From Ruminococcus flavefaciens (lineage in GTDB: Bacteria > Bacillota > Clostridia > Oscillospirales > Ruminococcaceae), in assembly GCA_002371825.1 (NCBI GenBank), contig DFHF01000007.1, forward strand, positions 34,493 through 98,492: a DNA stretch of 64,000 nucleotides, written 5' to 3'. The position numbers were made by a program, and so were the translations under genes. This document shows positions 60,482 through 64,000 of this stretch, piece after piece (positions within the stretch are counted from its first letter, which is position 1; every line of letters begins with the position of its first letter). The notes beneath the pieces are model-generated. The model was not told the DNA's origin, made no database searches, and saw only the letters and a list, made by a program, of their open reading frames with translations.

Positions 60482-61492
60482 ATGGCAGAATTTATTTCTG
60501 AGGGAGTCTTTTCTCTCAGCTCCCCTGTCTCAGTCCGGAGCTATGCCTCGGTAGTGGGAAAAAAAGAGGGAGAGGGACCTCTCGGTCAGTGCTTCGATGA
60601 GATAGTTCAGGACAGTCACTTCGGCAAAGATACATGGGAACAGGCTGAGAGCCGTTTTCAGCTTGAAGCAGTAAGTCATGCTGTCCGAAAGGCCGGTATG
60701 ACAAAAGAGGATCTGCAGCTTATCTGCTCCGGAGACCTGATAAACCAGTGTATCGGCTCTACCTTTGGCCTTAGAGAGCTGGGTATACCATTTCTCGGCC
60801 TGTACGGAGCCTGCTCGACTATGGCTGAGGGACTTATTATCTCATCCCTGATAACAGCCTCCGGTGCAGTAAAAACTGCGGCAGCCGTTACCTCTTCCCA
60901 CTTCTCTACTGCGGAAAGACAGTTCCGGTTTCCGCTTTCCTACGGCGGTCAGCGCACTCCTACATCTCAGTGGACCTGTACCGCCGCAGGAGCCGTTATA
61001 CTTTCAGCCTGCGAGGGAAAAGTCCGCATTGCCGGCGGATGTATCGGCAGAATAGCAGATATGGGCATCAGCGATATAAACAATATGGGCAGCGCTATGG
61101 CTCCGGCAGCAGCGGATACTATCCGGAGATACCTCATTTCCACCGGAACTTCTCCTGCGGACTATGACTGCATTGTCACCGGAGACCTTGGCTCCGTGGG
61201 AAGCAGTCTCCTGAAGGATGTCCTGCTGAAACAGGGCATCGATATATCCGCTCAGCACCTTGACTGCGGAGCTATGATATTTGACCCGGATACACAGGAT
61301 ACTCACTGCGGAGGCTCAGGCTGCGGCTGCAGCGCAAGTGTTCTATGCGGCCACTTTCTCCCGGCTCTTGAAAAAGGTGATATGAAAAATATTCTCTTCG
61401 CCGCCACAGGAGCTCTTATGTCGCCTATGTCCCTGCAACAGGGAGAATCAATCCCCGCTATCGCTCATCTTGTTCACTTTTCAAGGAGGTAA
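60482..61492 (+). CDS. spoVAD: Stage V sporulation protein AD
   Basis: A 336-residue protein with the thiolase-like fold of SpoVAD: DEIVQDSHFGKDTWEQAESRFQLEAV, FLGLYGACSTMAEGLIISSLITASG, SSHFSTAERQFRFPLSYGGQRTPTSQWT and HCGGSGCGCSASVLCGHFL are all characteristic. SpoVAD binds dipicolinic acid and is part of the channel that loads it into the forespore. The ATG at 60482 has AAGGAG seven bases upstream; the ATG at 60467 contains that site and is not used. It is followed two bases later by spoVAE. No spoVAC lies upstream, unlike the usual spoVAC-AD-AE order. Confidence 0.94.
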   Translation: MAEFISEGVFSLSSPVSVRSYASVVGKKEGEGPLGQCFDEIVQDSHFGKDTWEQAESRFQLEAVSHAVRKAGMTKEDLQLICSGDLINQCIGSTFGLRELGIPFLGLYGACSTMAEGLIISSLITASGAVKTAAAVTSSHFSTAERQFRFPLSYGGQRTPTSQWTCTAAGAVILSACEGKVRIAGGCIGRIADMGISDINNMGSAMAPAAADTIRRYLISTGTSPADYDCIVTGDLGSVGSSLLKDVLLKQGIDISAQHLDCGAMIFDPDTQDTHCGGSGCGCSASVLCGHFLPALEKGDMKNILFAATGALMSPMSLQQGESIPAIAHLVHFSRR

Positions 61493-61494
61493 CT

Positions 61495-61857
61495 ATGATA
61501 ACAGATATCATTAAAGCTTTTATAGTCGGCGGACTTATCTGTGCAGTGGGACAGCTGCTGATAGACCATACAAGTCTCACCCCTGCAAGGATACTCACCG
61601 GATTCGTTGTGGCCGGAGCAGCGCTATCGGCTATCGGAGTATACGGTCCGCTGGCCGATTTTGCCGGCGCCGGTGCAACTGTACCGCTGACAGGCTTCGG
61701 GCATCTGCTTGCCGAAGGAGTCAGAGAGGCGGTCCGGGATAAGGGCGCTCAGGGCATACTGACCGGCGGACTGACTGCTGCCGCAGGAGGTATATCCGCT
61801 GCCCTCGTGTGCGGACTGTCCGCTGCTGCTGTATTCAGACAAAAGGATAAGCTCTGA
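61495..61857 (+). CDS. spoVAE: Stage V sporulation protein AE (membrane subunit)
   Basis: A 120-residue, highly hydrophobic protein with four membrane segments. Family patterns are seen in KAFIVGGLICAVGQLLIDHTSLTPARILTGFVVAGAALSAIG and ADFAGAGATVPLTGFGHLLAEGVREAVRDKGAQGILTGGLTAA. It would form the membrane part of the dipicolinate channel together with SpoVAC. It is translationally coupled to spoVAD (two-base gap; AAGGAGG lies inside the end of spoVAD). Confidence 0.93.
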   Translation: MITDIIKAFIVGGLICAVGQLLIDHTSLTPARILTGFVVAGAALSAIGVYGPLADFAGAGATVPLTGFGHLLAEGVREAVRDKGAQGILTGGLTAAAGGISAALVCGLSAAAVFRQKDKL

Positions 61858-61903
61858 TACAAAATGCATCCTCATTTATAAAGCTGCCAATATAATGTTT
61901 TTG

Positions 61904-62201
61904 GCCCCGAAGTTTAGCAGCACTTATATGTAAGTATATAAGTATTTATTGAGGAAAACCCTTTTGAAAAAGGGTTATTCCTCAAACTCCTTTCCTAAAA
62001 CTTCCGGTTTTAATTTTTTTCATATAGGGCGCTCACAAAACAAATGAGCGCTCTATTTTTATACAGAGCGCCCTATATGAAAAAAATCAGGATCAAAAGT
62101 CTTTGGAAGGGGGCTCGGGGGAGAACCTTTCCTCAGAAAGGTTTCCACCGATAATCACACATAATACTTACATATAAGTGCTGATGCTAAAACTTCGGGG
62201 C
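61904..62201 (+). mobile_element. Intact MITE-like element (copy A), 298 bp
   Basis: Perfect 20-bp inverted repeats, CAGCACTTATATGTAAGTAT (61918-61937) and its reverse complement (62164-62183), extend outward with one 4-base indel to CCCCGAAGTTT..AGC (61905) and GCTAAAACTTCGGGG (62200). Inside are a 9-bp hairpin (AACCCTTTT..AAAAGGGTT), a 21-base inverted repeat around CATATAGGGCGCTC (62010-62078) and AACCTTTC..GAAAGGTT. There is no coding frame, which is the form of a non-autonomous MITE. Copy B at 37738-43323 is the same sequence, interrupted. Confidence 0.82.
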
Positions 62202-62220
62202 ATTTCAATCGGTACTGTTT

Positions 62221-62949
62221 TCAGCTGCCGCACATTTTATTGTAGAATCCCGGTATTGTTGAAGTTGCAAGTATCTGCACGACTGTTGCAACATCTATAA
62301 GTGCGTGACCTATCATTATTGGCAGCGGATCACGTTTTTTCCAGTAATACCAGCAGAGAATTACTGTAAGCGGCAAAAATGAAATGAATCGGTAGATAAT
62401 ATATCTCACATCAAACAGTGTGGGAATGAAGCTGTGCTGTAGTGCAAAAAAGAATGCAGGTACAGCTATCGCAAGCGCCTTATTTTTTATTCGGCTGACT
62501 CCGCAGCCAAAATACAGGCCGTCTTCCGCAAGAGCTGTCGTTATCGGCAGCAGAGGAAGATTTATTATCGCAAGATATTTCGGTATAGGTTCTATCATCA
62601 TAGGGGCTGCATAGGGGATGACTCCATAGCAGATGAAGCCTGCCGCAAACATACAGGAGGTCCCCAATGAAATTATTATCAGAGATATAATGATTATCTG
62701 CCTGAGCTTTGTTTTCCCCTTTTCATAGTTTATCAGCTGCGGATAAGTCATACCATTTTGCCTTGCGGCTATGATTAGAAAAATTATGGTGAAAATATTC
62801 ACTGCTGTTGCCGTAACAGACCACCAGCTGCTTATATCCTCTAAATCCTTATTCACAACAGCTGCTCCGATAATGAATATCAAAAAGAATATCACACTGC
62901 GCAGCGGCAGAAAAAATGATAATTTTGTCCCTTTCATATTTATCCCCAT
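62221..62949 (-). CDS. CPBP-family intramembrane protease-like protein
   Basis: A 242-residue protein with about seven or eight transmembrane helices. The CPBP/CAAX-protease motifs are recognisable but altered: TALAEDGLYFG in place of the usual EExxxR, then AFFFALQHS and GHALIDVATV with the conserved His residues. With Asp replacing the second Glu and no Arg, activity is uncertain. The ATG overlaps the stop of the AEC transporter gene (TGATG), indicating translational coupling; an alternative ATG lies four codons later. Confidence 0.75.
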   Translation of the reverse strand: MGINMKGTKLSFFLPLRSVIFFLIFIIGAAVVNKDLEDISSWWSVTATAVNIFTIIFLIIAARQNGMTYPQLINYEKGKTKLRQIIIISLIIISLGTSCMFAAGFICYGVIPYAAPMMIEPIPKYLAIINLPLLPITTALAEDGLYFGCGVSRIKNKALAIAVPAFFFALQHSFIPTLFDVRYIIYRFISFLPLTVILCWYYWKKRDPLPIMIGHALIDVATVVQILATSTIPGFYNKMCGS

Positions 62950-63908
62950 CAGATAAATCCCTTCGTTTTAAGAATGAAAAGCCATGTTGTAAGCGTCAGG
63001 GCACTGCAAAGTGTTGTCAGCATTACTGCAAAGGCGGTGACTGAACCCTTATGCCCCAGATTTTTTGCCATTACAAAACAGCTTCCCGTAGTTGCACTTC
63101 CCAACATCACCAGTATCGCAATGAGTTTTTCTCCTCGGAATCCCATTGAAACAGCCACGGGAAGGAAAATGCTGCAGAATAATACAAGCTTTATGAATGC
63201 TATGCCGGCAGTAAGTCCGACTTTTCCCCTGATATCACCGAATCTGAATGAGGCTCCCAGAGCAATGAGGGAAAGCGGGGTTGCCATATTTCCCAGATAG
63301 GATATGGATTTCGACATTATCACCGGCTGATGTATCCCTATCAGTGACCATATCATTCCCGCAGCAATACCGAGTATTATTGGATTCTTTGCTATACCGA
63401 GCAGAGTTTTTTTCATCAGCGTGGAAAAGCTGTCTCCCTCACTCTTGTCAGGAGATGTCAGCGACAGCACCAAAACTGCGATAATATTATAGACAGGGAC
63501 TGTACCCACTATCATCAGCGCCGCCATGGTCGAGTGACCGTAGATATTGTTGACAAATGCAATACCAAGTACTGCGGCACTGCTTCTGTAGGAAGCCTGT
63601 ATTATCTCGCCCCTCTCATTCCGGTCACGGCTGGCTATAAACGAATAAAGTACCGCAATGCTGACGCAGATAAGTGTAACAACAATACAGAACAGAACAA
63701 AACCTCCGTCCCAGACCTTCCGGAAATCCGCAGTAGAAAGGTCCATGAAAAGAAGTGCGGGAAGAAGTGTCCTGAAGACGAATTTATTTACCTGAGCTGT
63801 AGAGTGATCGTCAAGCAGTCCGAGCCGCCTTACTATCCACCCAAAAACCATCATCAGGAATACCGGTACTGTAGCATTCAGGCTGAATATGAGATTATCC
63901 TTGAACAT
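62949..63908 (-). CDS. AEC family transporter
   Basis: A 319-residue membrane protein with ten predicted helices in two halves, typical of the auxin efflux carrier / AEC family. The N-terminal FGWIVRRLGLLDDHSTAQVNKFVFRTLLPALLF and the GNMATPLSLIALGASF segment are conserved. Bacterial members move dicarboxylates or other organic anions; the substrate here is unknown. The ATG at 63908 follows AGGGTGAT, and a GTG three codons earlier lies within that site. It is transcribed with the CPBP gene. Confidence 0.88.
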   Translation of the reverse strand: MFKDNLIFSLNATVPVFLMMVFGWIVRRLGLLDDHSTAQVNKFVFRTLLPALLFMDLSTADFRKVWDGGFVLFCIVVTLICVSIAVLYSFIASRDRNERGEIIQASYRSSAAVLGIAFVNNIYGHSTMAALMIVGTVPVYNIIAVLVLSLTSPDKSEGDSFSTLMKKTLLGIAKNPIILGIAAGMIWSLIGIHQPVIMSKSISYLGNMATPLSLIALGASFRFGDIRGKVGLTAGIAFIKLVLFCSIFLPVAVSMGFRGEKLIAILVMLGSATTGSCFVMAKNLGHKGSVTAFAVMLTTLCSALTLTTWLFILKTKGFI

Positions 63909-63942
63909 AGATATCACCCTATATATTTGATTAAACAGAACA

Positions 63943-63976
63943 TATAAAATAACGCCCCTCGCAAAAACGAGAGGCG
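63943..63976 (-). terminator. Terminator of the tRNA gene
   Basis: Minus strand CGCCTCTCG pairs with CGAGGGGCG around TTTTTG (one G-U pair), followed by TTATTTTAT. It starts four bases after the tRNA CCA end. Confidence 0.85.
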
Positions 63977-63979
63977 AAA

Positions 63980-64000
63980 TGGTGGGCCAACAGGGACTCG
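63980..64000 (-). tRNA. 3' end of a tRNA (rest outside the window)
   Basis: The minus strand reads CGAGTCCCTGTTGGCCCACC followed by A. This is the 3' side of a T-arm (CGAGTCCC), acceptor strand TTGGCCC, discriminator A and encoded CCA. The acceptor implies a 5' end near GGGCCAA. The anticodon is not in the window, so the isotype cannot be given. Confidence 0.82.

Overview
The window looks like chromosome from a cellulosome-forming, Gram-positive gut or rumen Ruminococcus, most like the R. flavefaciens / R. champanellensis group. This rests on sequence features: four secreted enzymes end in dockerins of the form GDADCDG..KMNDAVLIMQ, joined by Thr-rich linkers, next to GH9, GH10, GH5 and PL1 catalytic modules. 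Strong Shine-Dalgarno sites and many TTGACA-N17-TATAAT promoters also fit a Firmicute. Species assignment is inference.

Layout. 0-9.3 kb: ribosomal genes rplM-rpsI (minus strand), a lipoprotein and a ribbon-helix-helix protein diverging over a palindrome, a nitroreductase, glmM, an intracellular GH43, a Wzz-like membrane protein, and the conserved yabP-yabQ-divIC-yabR cluster. 9.3-13.4 kb: two lipoproteins, a DNA-binding protein and proS. 13.4-30.8 kb: plant-wall cluster 1 on the minus strand (GH10-dockerin, GH9-CBM-dockerin, GH9-dockerin, PL1-CBM77-PL1-dockerin), interrupted by a DUF11 protein and a Bce-type two-component/ABC transporter module with a recognisable operator. 31-37.7 kb: a candidate small RNA, a large sensor/AraC regulator, a cytidine-deaminase-like protein paired with a degenerate GGDEF sensor, and a GH16 glucanase.

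37.7-43.3 kb is the most unusual region. A MITE-like repeat, intact elsewhere at 61904-62201, is split by about 5.2 kb of inserted DNA. The insert is bounded by 19-bp inverted repeats and carries nadE, a GNAT acetyltransferase, a PEP/pyruvate-binding gene cut short at its 3' end, and the C-terminal remnant of a large serine recombinase.

43.3-50.8 kb: housekeeping genes (M20 dipeptidase, MsmK-type sugar ABC ATPase, RsuA-type pseudouridine synthase, nrdR with a TIM-barrel partner, PIG-L deacetylase, FliB-like methylase). 50.8-59.5 kb: plant-wall cluster 2 (GH5_4-CBM-GH5_8-dockerin; ricin-dockerin-GH43-GH43) around an LtaS-like enzyme. 59.5-64 kb: an AraC-GGDEF regulator, spoVAD-spoVAE behind a sigma-F/G-like promoter, the intact MITE, a CPBP protein with an AEC transporter, and the 3' end of a tRNA.

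Together the secreted enzymes cover cellulose, xylan, mannan, pectin, mixed-linkage beta-glucan and arabinan-type side chains. MsmK would energise uptake of the released oligosaccharides, and the AraC/LacI-like regulators are candidates to control the system. Sporulation genes (yabP, yabQ, spoVAD, spoVAE) are present.
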